Positions 1 through 8,467 of a stretch of 64,000 bases of DNA are shown piece by piece (positions within the stretch are counted from its first letter, which is position 1; the number at the start of each line of letters is the position of its first letter). The translations under genes and the position numbers were made by a program. The stretch is from NCBI GenBank assembly GCA_002361155.1, contig DERZ01000056.1, positions 13,822 to 77,821 on the forward strand. The letters are read 5' to 3'. This DNA is from Porphyromonadaceae bacterium UBA3327. GTDB lineage: Bacteria; Bacteroidota; Bacteroidia; Bacteroidales; Muribaculaceae. The notes below the pieces were generated by a model, which saw only the letters and a program-made list of their open reading frames with translations, did no database searches and had not been told where the DNA came from.

Positions 1-796
1 AGTGCAGTCGCTGATGGATTCTGAACTGAAAGCTATATGCCGGCGACATACGGCCGGCGATGCCGTCGAGGCATACGGCCTGCTCCGGAGGTCGTTCCGC
101 AATATCAGCCTTGATCTGATATTCGGCCTTCCCGGGCAGACTCCCGATTCGTTGCGTCATACGGTGGATGGTTTTCTCGATATGGCGCCAGAACATATAT
201 CGGCATACTCTCTCATGTACGAGGAGCTGACAGCTCTCACCAGGATGCGAGACCGCGGAACCATCGACGAGACCGCCGAGGCTGACTCTGTGGAGATGTT
301 TGCCATGGTGAGCGATATGTTCGCCGGCGCCGGTTACGAGCAATATGAAATCTCGAACTATGCCCGCGAAGGTTTTCGATCTCTCCACAACTCATCCTAC
401 TGGAAAGGACTCCCGTACATCGGACTCGGCCCTGGGGCCCATAGCTATGACGGTCTGCGCACGCGCCGTGAGAATCTTCCCGATCTTGCGGCATGGCGGG
501 GGGGAGATGAAACTGATTTCCCCTTTTCAGAAGAAACCCTTACCGACGATGAACTCCGCGAAGAATATATAATGACTCGCCTGCGCACCCGAGAGGGAAT
601 ACCGCTCGATGAATTCGGCCGAAGATTCGGTTCTGTCGAGAGTGACCGCCTGTTGAGAAAAGCCGGAAGATTCATGGAGGGCGCCATCCGCAGAAATCCG
701 CAACCTTCGCTCACACTCTGCGATGACGGAAAGTTTCTCTCGCTCACCCGCGCCGGGATAATGGTCAGCGATGAAGTTATATCGTCGCTGTTCTGA
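1..796 (+). CDS. hemW: HemW-like radical SAM heme chaperone, 3' part
   Basis: C-terminal ~265 residues of a HemW/coproporphyrinogen III oxidase-like radical SAM protein; the 5' end, including the CxxxCxxC cluster motif, lies before the window. What is visible: a VQS..D..L..I.RRH stretch, the NISLDLIFGLPGQT strand, YEISNYAR, the LGPGAHS motif and a C-terminal winged-helix-like HemW domain ending in GIMVSDEVISSLF. The leading GTG at base 2 reads as the Val of the usual GVQS motif and is not a start. HemW proteins bind heme and deliver it to membrane respiratory proteins; they are often misnamed oxygen-independent coproporphyrinogen oxidase. The AlbA/HemN distinction cannot be fully settled without the N-terminus, but LGPGAHS followed by a short C-terminal domain favours HemW. 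Confidence 0.88.
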   Translation, partial: VQSLMDSELKAICRRHTAGDAVEAYGLLRRSFRNISLDLIFGLPGQTPDSLRHTVDGFLDMAPEHISAYSLMYEELTALTRMRDRGTIDETAEADSVEMFAMVSDMFAGAGYEQYEISNYAREGFRSLHNSSYWKGLPYIGLGPGAHSYDGLRTRRENLPDLAAWRGGDETDFPFSEETLTDDELREEYIMTRLRTREGIPLDEFGRRFGSVESDRLLRKAGRFMEGAIRRNPQPSLTLCDDGKFLSLTRAGIMVSDEVISSLF

Positions 797-850
797 ATCC
801 TGGGATTCGGTGAGGTTTGTGGGAAACATCTTTGGAAAATGCGACAAAAA

Positions 851-882
851 TTAGCATCGATAAAAAAAAAGAGCTAAATTTG
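851..882 (+). promoter_or_regulatory. Candidate promoter for dapF-dapL
   Basis: TAAATTTG at 875-882 matches the Bacteroidota -7 box TAnnTTTG. TTAG at 851-854, 20 bp upstream, is a three-of-four match to the -33 box TTTG. It lies 77 bases before the dapF ATG, in an A-rich gap after hemW. Confidence 0.5.
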
Positions 883-959
883 TTCTTTAATCGGAAACCG
901 GGTGATGCTGTCACTTCGGAATCTTAATTGTTTAATCAGCGCAATTCCCTGGAATTAAT

Positions 960-1817
960 ATGACTATAGCGCGTAAAGAAGTCCGGTTCACCAAGATGCA
1001 TGGTGCCGGCAACGATTATATCTATCTCGATGCAACGGGAGAAATGCCTGAAGATCTTCCGGAACTCTCGCGTCGGATGAGCGATCCCCATTTCGGAGTC
1101 GGCAGCGATGGTCTGGTGGCTGTGATGACCTCCGACATCGCTGATTTTCGTATGCGGATGTTCAATTCCGATGGCAGCGAGGCCGAGATGTGCGGCAATG
1201 CCTCGCGTTGTATCGCTAAGTTTGTGTATGAAAAGGGTCTGACCGACAGTGAGACCGTCACCCTTGAGACGCTTGCCGGAATCAAGGTGCTTCATCTTCA
1301 TGTGCGTGAAGGCGTGGTGGAGTCTGTCACCGTCGACATGGGTGCTCCGGTGCTCGAGCCGGCGTCGGTGCCGGTGCAGAGCCTTGACCCGAAACTCCGT
1401 CTCGCCGAAGAGGATACCGTGGATGGCAGGACCTACCGCATCACCGGCGTCAGCATGGGAAATCCCCACGGTGTGATCTTTGTCGACGAAATTGATGATG
1501 ACCTCGTGCTCCGGCAGGGACCGCTTCTCGAGGTGGCTCCCATATTCCCGGCAAAAGCCAATATCGAGTTCGCCAAAGTCCTTGACCGCTCCACAATCGA
1601 GATGCGCGTCTGGGAACGTGGCTCTGGAGAGACCCTCGCCTGCGGAACCGGAGCATGTGCCACAGCTGTGGCGGCCGCGCTCAACGGCCTCACCGGCCGC
1701 GAGGTGGATGTCCGTCTGCGCGGCGGCACGCTCCATATCCGCTGGGATGAAGCCGACGGCCATGTGTTTATGACCGGTCCTGCCGCGTTCATCTGCGACG
1801 GAGTCTTTTACCTCTGA
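960..1817 (+). CDS. dapF: Diaminopimelate epimerase
   Basis: 285 residues, full length for DapF. It converts LL-diaminopimelate to meso-diaminopimelate, the lysine precursor and peptidoglycan cross-linker, in the cytoplasm. Both catalytic cysteines of the two-base mechanism are visible: Cys78 in SEAEMCGNASRC and Cys228 in LACGTGACATA. The N-terminal KMHGAGNDYIYLD motif and FNSDGSEAEMCGN substrate loop are standard, except NAS where most enzymes have NGA. The ATG at 960 gives the expected N-terminus. dapL follows after 70 bases, so the two form a DapL-type (aminotransferase) DAP operon. The antisense reading frame over the same region is a shadow. Confidence 0.96.
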   Translation: MTIARKEVRFTKMHGAGNDYIYLDATGEMPEDLPELSRRMSDPHFGVGSDGLVAVMTSDIADFRMRMFNSDGSEAEMCGNASRCIAKFVYEKGLTDSETVTLETLAGIKVLHLHVREGVVESVTVDMGAPVLEPASVPVQSLDPKLRLAEEDTVDGRTYRITGVSMGNPHGVIFVDEIDDDLVLRQGPLLEVAPIFPAKANIEFAKVLDRSTIEMRVWERGSGETLACGTGACATAVAAALNGLTGREVDVRLRGGTLHIRWDEADGHVFMTGPAAFICDGVFYL

Positions 1818-1887
1818 CCGTATATTATCATCAACTCTCAGTACACGCTTGTCAGCAGAATTACCATTTTAATTAAAAAGTTCATTT

Positions 1888-3114
1888 ATGCTTATCAATA
1901 ATAATTTCGAAAAGCTGCCGGAGTCTTATCTCTTCTCCACTGTGGCCGCCAAACTCAGAGAGTTCAAGGAAGCGAATCCGTCGGCCGATGTGATACGCAT
2001 GGATATAGGCGATGTGACGCTGCCGATTCCCGCCAGCGCCCTGGCCGCCATGCACCGCGCCGTCGATGACATGGCCGACAAGACTACATTTCATGGTTAC
2101 GGCCCCGAGCAGGGCTACGCTTTCCTCCGCGATGCGATCGCCGAAGGCGACTACCGGGCCCGCGGTGTCGATATCCGTTCCGACGAGATATTCATCAGCG
2201 ACGGTGCCAAGAGCGATCTCGGAAATCTTGGCGACATATATGCCGCCGGCAACGTAGTGGCGGTGACCGACCCGGGTTATCCGGTATATGTCGATTCAAA
2301 TGTGATCGACGGACGTGGCGGAGAACTTGTTGGCGGCCGCTGGAGCAATTTTATCTATCTCGACTGTACGGAGGAAAACGGTTTCAAACCGACTCCTCCC
2401 GAAGCCCACGCCGATGTGGTATTCCTCTGCTCGCCGGCGAACCCCACAGGCGTGGCGTTCACCCGCTCCGAACTCGAGGCGTGGGTGGCTTACGCCCGTC
2501 GCAACAATGCGGTCATAATATATGACTCGGCCTATTGCGCCTACGTAACAAGTCCCGGTGTGCCCCGCTCGATCTATGAGATAGAGGGAGCGCGGGAAGT
2601 GGCCATCGAGGTACGAAGTTTTTCGAAGACCGCCGGTTTCACCGGTCTCCGGTGCGGTTACACCGTCGTGCCCGACACTCTCTGCGGATTCGACCCCGAG
2701 GGACGCAAGGTACAGCTCCGCAAGCTGTGGAACCGTCGGCAGACCACCAAGTTCAACGGCGCCAGCTATATAATCCAGCGCGGAGCGGAATCGCTCTACA
2801 GTGAGCAGGGACGCGCCGAGACCGAACAGAATGTGGCATATTATCTCGAAAATACGCGGATCATCCGCGACAGCGTCGCCAAAGCAGGTTTCAAGGTGTT
2901 CGGCGGTACAGACTCACCATACGTCTGGATGCGTTCGCCCCGGGGGGAGGGATCCTGGGAACTTTTCGAGAAGTGTTTGCGCGAGGCCAATATTTCCTGC
3001 ACTCCCGGAGTCGGTTTCGGCGCCAACGGCGAAGGTTACATCCGTCTCACCGGATTCAACACCCGGGAGAAGACTGTCGAGGCCATGCGACGGCTTGCCG
3101 CAATGATGAAATGA
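1888..3114 (+). CDS. dapL: LL-diaminopimelate aminotransferase
   Basis: 408 residues, class I/II PLP aminotransferase of the DapL family. It makes LL-DAP directly from tetrahydrodipicolinate and glutamate, bypassing the succinylase or acetylase branches. The family N-terminus (INNNFEKLPESYLFSTVAAK) is present, as are the GDVTLP motif, the FCSPANPTG-type loop (FLCSPANPTGVAF), the PLP lysine Lys247 in SFSKTAGFTGLRCGY, and the C-terminal RLTGF arginine region. It directly follows dapF and supplies its substrate. An 18-bp perfect hairpin follows at 3163-3201. Confidence 0.96.
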   Translation: MLINNNFEKLPESYLFSTVAAKLREFKEANPSADVIRMDIGDVTLPIPASALAAMHRAVDDMADKTTFHGYGPEQGYAFLRDAIAEGDYRARGVDIRSDEIFISDGAKSDLGNLGDIYAAGNVVAVTDPGYPVYVDSNVIDGRGGELVGGRWSNFIYLDCTEENGFKPTPPEAHADVVFLCSPANPTGVAFTRSELEAWVAYARRNNAVIIYDSAYCAYVTSPGVPRSIYEIEGAREVAIEVRSFSKTAGFTGLRCGYTVVPDTLCGFDPEGRKVQLRKLWNRRQTTKFNGASYIIQRGAESLYSEQGRAETEQNVAYYLENTRIIRDSVAKAGFKVFGGTDSPYVWMRSPRGEGSWELFEKCLREANISCTPGVGFGANGEGYIRLTGFNTREKTVEAMRRLAAMMK

Positions 3115-3162
3115 TTTTGTGTAGGTAGCCATATCTCGGCTTCCTGTAATAACCAAACATCA

Positions 3163-3201
3163 AGAGGCTGTGACGTAAATCTGATTTACGTCACAGCCTC
3201 T
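3163..3201 (+). terminator. Long perfect hairpin after dapL
   Basis: Arms 3163-3180 and 3184-3201 (AGAGGCTGTGACGTAAAT and its exact complement) with a 3-base loop. There is no strong T-tract, so it could be a terminator or a dispersed inverted-repeat element. It lies 48 bases after the dapL stop. Confidence 0.6.
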
Positions 3202-3291
3202 CTTCGTTACAGAGGGAATGTCCCCTGCAATATGGAGTCCTGTATGTCAAAAAACATATTTTTGTAATATTTATATTAATTTACAAAATTA

Positions 3292-3323
3292 TTTGCAAAT
3301 GAGATAACAATATTATATTTTTG
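3292..3323 (+). promoter_or_regulatory. Bacteroidota promoter for the secreted protein at 3423
   Basis: TTTG at 3292-3295, 20 bp, then TATTTTTG at 3316-3323 (TAnnTTTG). This is a full match to the sigma-ABfr -33/-7 pattern. It implies a leader of roughly 90 bases before the ATG at 3423 and shows that an in-frame TTG at 3321 is not the start. The 3115-3422 gap otherwise holds the hairpin at 3163-3201 and AT-rich DNA. Confidence 0.75.
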
Positions 3324-3422
3324 TGGAGACAAATAAGTCCTGCTGTCTATGCTGCTGTCAACGGCAACCATATAGTAACAGACAATAACAACTTTATCTT
3401 TATAATATTAAAAATCAACTCT

Positions 3423-5195
3423 ATGAAGAAAAAACTACTTTTAATGCTGATGCTGGTGCTCGTAACCATGCCGGCATTCAGCGATGTCGTGGATGTCGAC
3501 ATCAAATCTTTGTTTGGAAACAGGACATCCAATCTGAATTTCAGTGCAACTCCTACTACAAAGGAGCACGGTGATATCCAATTTGTTTTCACAAAGAGTG
3601 GCACTAATGTGTTTGGATATGACCCCCGCACGTTCAAGCCACTTGCCGGTATTAATATGATGGGTGAAGGCAATACCATGGCTGTATCCGGTAAAACTGG
3701 AACATCGATTACAATTTCGAAGGTTGTACTTAACCTTTTCTCCTCAAATGAAGCTACCGCAGTAAAGGTCAATGATGTTGAGTATCCGGTTTCCGGAAGC
3801 ACATTTACATGGGAGGGTGCGCCTTCTGCTACAGTAACATTTGCAGATCCGACAGGAAAGTTGAAGTTTACTTCCCTGCAAGTGACATATTCAGGTATAT
3901 CCAATAGTACACCGATGCCCGTGATCACCCCGGAAAGCGGTACTTACTACAATAGTCTGGAAGTGACCATCGCTCCCGGCGAAGGTTCTCCGGAAGGTAC
4001 CAAGATCTATTATGTGACAGAAGCTTATTCAATCATCGGCAATGTTCCTGATCCTACTGTGGAATCTACTGAGTATACAGGTCCGATTGTATTGAATTAC
4101 GGTGAGCGTAATCAGGTTGTGAAGGCTATCGCCGTCGCTCCGGGCATGGATCCCTCCGGCATGGTGTTTAAGGATTATTCCATTAAGTCAGTAACTCCTT
4201 GCTCGTCGATTTACCAGTTCATACTCAATGCAAGCGGCAACCAGAGCATGGTTTACATGATGGAGAAGGAATGTACTGTTCTCTATCAGAACGGCCCGGT
4301 TATGTTTGTTACCGATGGAGACAATACTCTTTACATTGCAAATGTGCCTGCGGGCAAGTATAAAGAAGGTGATGTGATCTCAGGTTTCTATGGTAAATAT
4401 ACCGACTTCCGCTCAAAGGCTGGTATGCTTGCTACCCCTGACAGTTTCAAAGACGCGGTCCGAAACGAGCCTTATGTATGGAAGAACGGTACATATACTG
4501 ACCTTACAAACACCAGTCTGTATTCGAACTGCTCTCCCTACGCTGTCAATACCGTCTGGTTCCAGCGCAATATGGAGGCGGAGGACAGCTCTGTCAATGG
4601 CTGGCTGATTTTTGCCAACGGTGATAAGGTGGCTCTCTACAATGCCCTCACCCAGTCATCACTTGAAACTCCCGTGGAGTTCCCCGCTATGGAAGGATGG
4701 TATGATGTGAAGGGTGTTACGTCCATCTACCAGACTGTTGAAAGCGGAAGCTCAGCAGATCTCACTCTCTACCAGTTCATCCCCTTCAGCTTCGTGGAGT
4801 CTGTAGCCGAGAAGACCGCAGTTCCGGTGTTCACTCCCGCTGCCGGCAAGTATCAGCTTCCGCTTGAGGTGACTGTGACATGCGAGACTCCCGACGCAGT
4901 GATCCGATATACCGAGGATGGCTCTGACCCCACAATGGATTCGCCCATCATGAACGGCTCCGTGACAATCAACAAGGCAACATCTTTCAAAGCCTTTGCT
5001 GTAGCCCAGGGCCTTCTTCCCAGCGACAAGGCAGAATCCTTCTATGAGTTCAAGGTTACCGGTATCGAGGGTATTGATGCCGAAGACGGTGAGGCAGAGT
5101 ACTTCGACCTTCTCGGCCGTCGCGTAAGCAAACCCGCCAACGGCATGTACATCATGCGCCGCAACGGCGAGTCCACCCCCGTCCTCATAAAATAA
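3423..5195 (+). CDS. Secreted protein with chitobiase C-like repeats
   Basis: 590 residues from the ATG at 3423, chosen because it opens a signal peptide (MKKKLLLMLMLVLVTMPAFS). Two chitobiase/beta-hexosaminidase C-terminal-like beta domains are visible: one starting MPVITPESGTYYNSLEV (about residue 160) and one starting VPVFTPAAGKYQLPLEV (about 465), the second with the typical RYTEDGSDPT motif. The central region resembles an OB-fold/DUF6359-type module but was not identified with certainty. The C-terminus YFDLLGRRVSKPANGMYIMR is the short tail found on many secreted Bacteroidales proteins and may act in surface sorting. No catalytic domain is recognised. It is monocistronic, with its own promoter and terminator. 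Function unknown; likely surface or periplasmic. Confidence 0.8.
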   Translation: MKKKLLLMLMLVLVTMPAFSDVVDVDIKSLFGNRTSNLNFSATPTTKEHGDIQFVFTKSGTNVFGYDPRTFKPLAGINMMGEGNTMAVSGKTGTSITISKVVLNLFSSNEATAVKVNDVEYPVSGSTFTWEGAPSATVTFADPTGKLKFTSLQVTYSGISNSTPMPVITPESGTYYNSLEVTIAPGEGSPEGTKIYYVTEAYSIIGNVPDPTVESTEYTGPIVLNYGERNQVVKAIAVAPGMDPSGMVFKDYSIKSVTPCSSIYQFILNASGNQSMVYMMEKECTVLYQNGPVMFVTDGDNTLYIANVPAGKYKEGDVISGFYGKYTDFRSKAGMLATPDSFKDAVRNEPYVWKNGTYTDLTNTSLYSNCSPYAVNTVWFQRNMEAEDSSVNGWLIFANGDKVALYNALTQSSLETPVEFPAMEGWYDVKGVTSIYQTVESGSSADLTLYQFIPFSFVESVAEKTAVPVFTPAAGKYQLPLEVTVTCETPDAVIRYTEDGSDPTMDSPIMNGSVTINKATSFKAFAVAQGLLPSDKAESFYEFKVTGIEGIDAEDGEAEYFDLLGRRVSKPANGMYIMRRNGESTPVLIK

Positions 5196-5217
5196 CCACG
5201 AGTCCGAAGCCTGACAT

Positions 5218-5253
5218 AAAAATCCCCGCAGGGTCATGCCTGCGGGGATTTTT
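5218..5253 (+). terminator. Rho-independent terminator
   Basis: Arms AAAAATCCCCGCAGG (5218-5232) and its complement (5239-5253), with a run of T on the 3' side. It lies 22 bases after the stop of the secreted protein. The flanking A and T runs make it usable from both strands. Confidence 0.85.
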
Positions 5254-5343
5254 GATAAGACTTACGTCCTTCAACCCAATATAAGAAGGACTTATTTGGC
5301 AAAGGGGCCAGAGTAATGTAGAGCAGCATAGTTATGGCAAAAA

Positions 5344-5383
5344 AGAAAGGAGATAAACCTGATTTCGGGTTTATCTCCTTTCT
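5344..5383 (-). terminator. Terminator after the histidine phosphatase
   Basis: Hairpin with arms AGAAAGGAGATAAACC (5344-5359) and GGTTTATCTCCTTTCT (5368-5383). On the minus strand it is followed by a T run (complement of 5339-5343) and lies 17 bases past the stop at 5400. Confidence 0.85.
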
Positions 5384-5399
5384 GATTATTGGTTGTCGC

Positions 5400-6710
5400 T
5401 CAGTTCATGTCGGTGAGGACTGAGCGGCTGGCGGTGGCCTGCGAGAGGATGCCGTCGTAGAAGGCTTCCACATCGCTCCAGGCGTAGAAGGGGAAGCGGT
5501 CCGTGGTTACGGGGATGCGGGTCTCCACCTCATTGAGGAGGAACTTCACCAGAATGTCCTCCGGGTTCTTCTTGTTGCGGAAGAACACCATCTGTATATT
5601 GCCGGCCATCGGGGCTATCTTGAAGTCGGAATAGACCTTGTGGAGTTCTCCGGGGCGGCTCTCCTGCGCGTAGCAGTTCTCGAGCTGCATAAGTCCCGCC
5701 AGCGGGATTATGTTGCCGTCGTGGGCGAAGCGCAGGTCGGCGCCGTTACGTCCCTCCCTGATGGCTTTGCGCGCGCAGTCCATCATGTTCTTCAGCGAAG
5801 GACGGGCGCAGTCGAGCAGCAGACCGCCGGCCATCGGATTGTTGCTGTTGGTGGCGTAGAATCGCCAGTTGAATGCCTGCCACATATCGAACAGCTCCTC
5901 CGGAGTCAGGATATCGTTGAACCGCACCGGGCACTCCATGTTCTGCATGTCGACGGTCACCCAGTAGACACTCCACATGAAATCATGCGGGTTGATGTTG
6001 GCGTAGACGTATGCGGGGTCGTTGAAGATCAGTTTCATCAGGCGGTCGGGACGGGTCTGTTCCTGCTCGAATTTGCGGGATATCTCGGCCCAGGGGCCCT
6101 CCCTTCTGGTGAAATGGTTGGCCTCGTCGGTGTGGTAGTTGAGGTGCGACATGTGGCGCTCCGACGATTCGCGGTCGATATGCAGCGATGGTTTCACCTC
6201 CTTGAGTCCCTCGCAGAAGGAATTCATGGAGTGGGCGCAGCGCATCACCACGGTCGAGCGGGCGAATATACGCGGGTTACTGGCGAACGCTTCGGGATAG
6301 TTTTCGATCATACGGCGTCCGATGGAACGGTGCTGGCGGTGGCCGAGAGGGGTGAGTTCCCCGCCGCGGCCCTCTGCCTCGAGCCATACCTGGCCGAGAC
6401 GTTCGAGCATGTCGAGCCCCGTATCGGTGAGCGCACCTGCCTGTTTTGCCGCCTCCATTTTATCTATAAGCCGCGAATAGTCCTTGTCGCTGATAAGATA
6501 GCGGGAGCCGTGGCGGCTGAAGTGGGAGATGTAGAACGGTTCGTAACCTTTGGGTGCGGGAGTGACGGGAGCGCCGTCAATGTTCGGATAGGCCAGATAT
6601 ACACCTCCGGCCCTGTCGGGGTTCTCGCGGATCTCCTCTAAAGAAGTCTGGGCGGGAGCCGCAAGGGCCCCCGCTGCCAGAACAGTCAGCAATGATATGA
6701 TTCTTTTCAT
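5400..6710 (-). CDS. Secreted histidine-type phosphatase, MINPP/phytase-like
   Basis: 436 residues with a signal peptide (MKRIISLLTVLAAGALAAPA). It belongs to branch 2 of the histidine phosphatase superfamily. The nucleophile motif RHGSR is at residues 66-70, a second phosphate-binding region reads RSTVVMRCAHSMNSF, and the proton-donor motif is HD (AHDGN, about residue 330) rather than the HAE of classical MINPP. Relatives include bacterial multiple inositol-polyphosphate phosphatases and acid phosphatases, which strip phosphate from phytate or sugar phosphates outside the cytoplasm. It is the last gene after susC-susD, 15 bases from susD, so it probably acts on what that pair binds. The exact substrate cannot be read from sequence. 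Confidence 0.85.
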   Translation of the reverse strand: MKRIISLLTVLAAGALAAPAQTSLEEIRENPDRAGGVYLAYPNIDGAPVTPAPKGYEPFYISHFSRHGSRYLISDKDYSRLIDKMEAAKQAGALTDTGLDMLERLGQVWLEAEGRGGELTPLGHRQHRSIGRRMIENYPEAFASNPRIFARSTVVMRCAHSMNSFCEGLKEVKPSLHIDRESSERHMSHLNYHTDEANHFTRREGPWAEISRKFEQEQTRPDRLMKLIFNDPAYVYANINPHDFMWSVYWVTVDMQNMECPVRFNDILTPEELFDMWQAFNWRFYATNSNNPMAGGLLLDCARPSLKNMMDCARKAIREGRNGADLRFAHDGNIIPLAGLMQLENCYAQESRPGELHKVYSDFKIAPMAGNIQMVFFRNKKNPEDILVKFLLNEVETRIPVTTDRFPFYAWSDVEAFYDGILSQATASRSVLTDMN

Positions 6711-6725
6711 TTTTCTTAGAAACTG

Positions 6726-8447
6726 TTATTTCCCGATAGTGCTTTTATAGCCGTCGTTCTGCTCGAGCGTGGGATTGTTCATCAGCTCGGCCTCGGGAAT
6801 GGGGAATACTTTCAGGTGGTCATCCACATCGCATCCGAGGCGTTCGCCGCCTTTCCAGTCCCAGTTGCGTCCTTTGGTGAACTTGCCGAAGCGTATCAGG
6901 TCGGTACGGCGCAGACACTCCGATGCGAATTCACGCTGACGCTCGTCGAGGATGAAATCGAGGGTGAGTTCGCTGTCCTGAATCTTGCCGGACACGTCCG
7001 ATTTAATGCCGCTCTTGGCATATTTGTCGCTCATGTAGGCGCGCATGCGGACCTCGTTGACATATTCGAGGGCGAGCGTACGGCTGCCGTTTGCTCCGCG
7101 GAGGATGGCCTCGGCCGCCATCAGATAGGCATCGGCGGTGCGGAAGAGCGGAAAGTCGATTGACGAGTAGATGTCGCCCGAGGCGCAGATCTGGTCATCA
7201 CGGGTCACGTTGCGCCACTTGATGTAGCCGAAGCCGCAGGTGAAGGTGGAGGTCATCGCCTCGTTGTCGTCCCAGGTTTCCTTCTTCTGGTTGGGAAGGG
7301 CGGTCATGAACTGTGCGCGCTTGTCGTTCTTGGTGTTGCCCCAGGTGTCGTCGGTGCGGAAAGTCACGTCGGAGGGGTCGAAGATGTCCACAAGAGTGGT
7401 TTTCGAGCGCACATTGCCCCAGCCTTTGGAGCCGACGCCGGTGCGGTAGAGTTCATCCATCGGGCCGTTGACGAAAGCCTTCACGTAGAAATTGGTACCG
7501 GCGGAACTCTGTGCGCGGAGTCCGTCCTGCGCGAGACCCCAGATGATCTCCGGGCACTGGTCATTGTCGGCAAGGAAGATGTGGCGGTAGTCGTCGGCAA
7601 GAGGATAGACGCCGCATTCGATCACCTTCCTGGAGTAGGCGAGTGCGTCATTGTAGCGGTCGGTGCCGGTCCAGGTCTTCATGTTGAGATACATACGGGA
7701 GAGAAGGATCCATGCGGCGGCGCGGTCCACGTGGCCGCGGCCTGCCGTGCCGGGATTGGCGAGCACATCCTCCGATGCGGTGGCGCCGCAGATGGCGAGA
7801 AGTTCCTTCTCTGCGAACTCAAGTACTTCCGCGCGGGTTTTCTGCACCGGAAGGTCCTTGGGGCCGACGGTCTCGTCAATGACGGGGACGTTGGCGAAGA
7901 GGTCGGCGAGCATAACGTAGCAGTAGGCGCGGATCATCTTGACTTCGGCGCGGTACTGCGCGTAGTTGTCCTTGAAGTCATCCCAGAGACCCCGGCTCTT
8001 GAGCGCCTCGGGAGTGCATTCGCGGAGGAACTCGTTGCTGTATGCAACCGACATGTAGAGACGCTGGTAAGTCCAGGTCACCACCGATGCGTTCGATGCG
8101 TCCCAGGTGAGATTCAGGCAGCGTCGCAGACCGTTGGACTGCGAAGGCATGATGAAGTTGTCAGTGCTCAGCTCCTGCAGATAGAAGAGCAGACGCACAT
8201 AGCCGGAGTATCCTTCGTTGGCGCCCAGAAGGTCTCCGTCGCCGCCGTCGCCTCCCTGCTGTCCTGTCTGGATGAGCGAAGCGTAGCATTTGGCCAGCAT
8301 CCCCATGTAGCCCTCTGTTGTGGAATACACGTCATCCTTTACAAGCTTGTTGTCGTCGATAGGCATCGTGTCGAGATCGTGCACGCATGAGCTGAACGAC
8401 ACTGCCCCGACAATAGCCAGAAGAAGAGTGAAAATATATTTCTTCAT
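6726..8447 (-). CDS. SusD/RagB family outer-membrane lipoprotein
   Basis: 573 residues. Lipoprotein signal with lipobox cysteine at residue 21 (SFSSCVHDLD). It has the RagB/SusD family pattern: TPR-like helices in the N-terminal half, a FPLFRTADAYLMAAEA motif, LDFILDERQREFASE and a C-terminal GxDxHLKVFPIPEAELxxN stretch that is near diagnostic. SusD proteins sit on the cell surface as a lid over the SusC channel and capture the ligand. It is 20 bases downstream of susC and 15 upstream of the phosphatase gene, so all three are probably one transcript. Confidence 0.95.
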   Translation of the reverse strand: MKKYIFTLLLAIVGAVSFSSCVHDLDTMPIDDNKLVKDDVYSTTEGYMGMLAKCYASLIQTGQQGGDGGDGDLLGANEGYSGYVRLLFYLQELSTDNFIMPSQSNGLRRCLNLTWDASNASVVTWTYQRLYMSVAYSNEFLRECTPEALKSRGLWDDFKDNYAQYRAEVKMIRAYCYVMLADLFANVPVIDETVGPKDLPVQKTRAEVLEFAEKELLAICGATASEDVLANPGTAGRGHVDRAAAWILLSRMYLNMKTWTGTDRYNDALAYSRKVIECGVYPLADDYRHIFLADNDQCPEIIWGLAQDGLRAQSSAGTNFYVKAFVNGPMDELYRTGVGSKGWGNVRSKTTLVDIFDPSDVTFRTDDTWGNTKNDKRAQFMTALPNQKKETWDDNEAMTSTFTCGFGYIKWRNVTRDDQICASGDIYSSIDFPLFRTADAYLMAAEAILRGANGSRTLALEYVNEVRMRAYMSDKYAKSGIKSDVSGKIQDSELTLDFILDERQREFASECLRRTDLIRFGKFTKGRNWDWKGGERLGCDVDDHLKVFPIPEAELMNNPTLEQNDGYKSTIGK

Positions 8448-8467
8448 GATTTATTCTTGTTTGATGG

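Noticed and set aside
936-1763. Long antisense frame over dapF and similar long frames opposite other genes (for example 5640-6641, 7581-8390, 41890-42981, 43739-44707)
   Set aside because: They mirror highly conserved genes on the other strand, lack promoters and family motifs, and show the shadow codon patterns expected in GC-rich third positions.
5266-5291. Short inverted repeat GTCCTTC...GAAGGAC
   Set aside because: Arms of seven bases with a 12-base loop in a region already flanked by two strong terminators; not distinguishable from chance.
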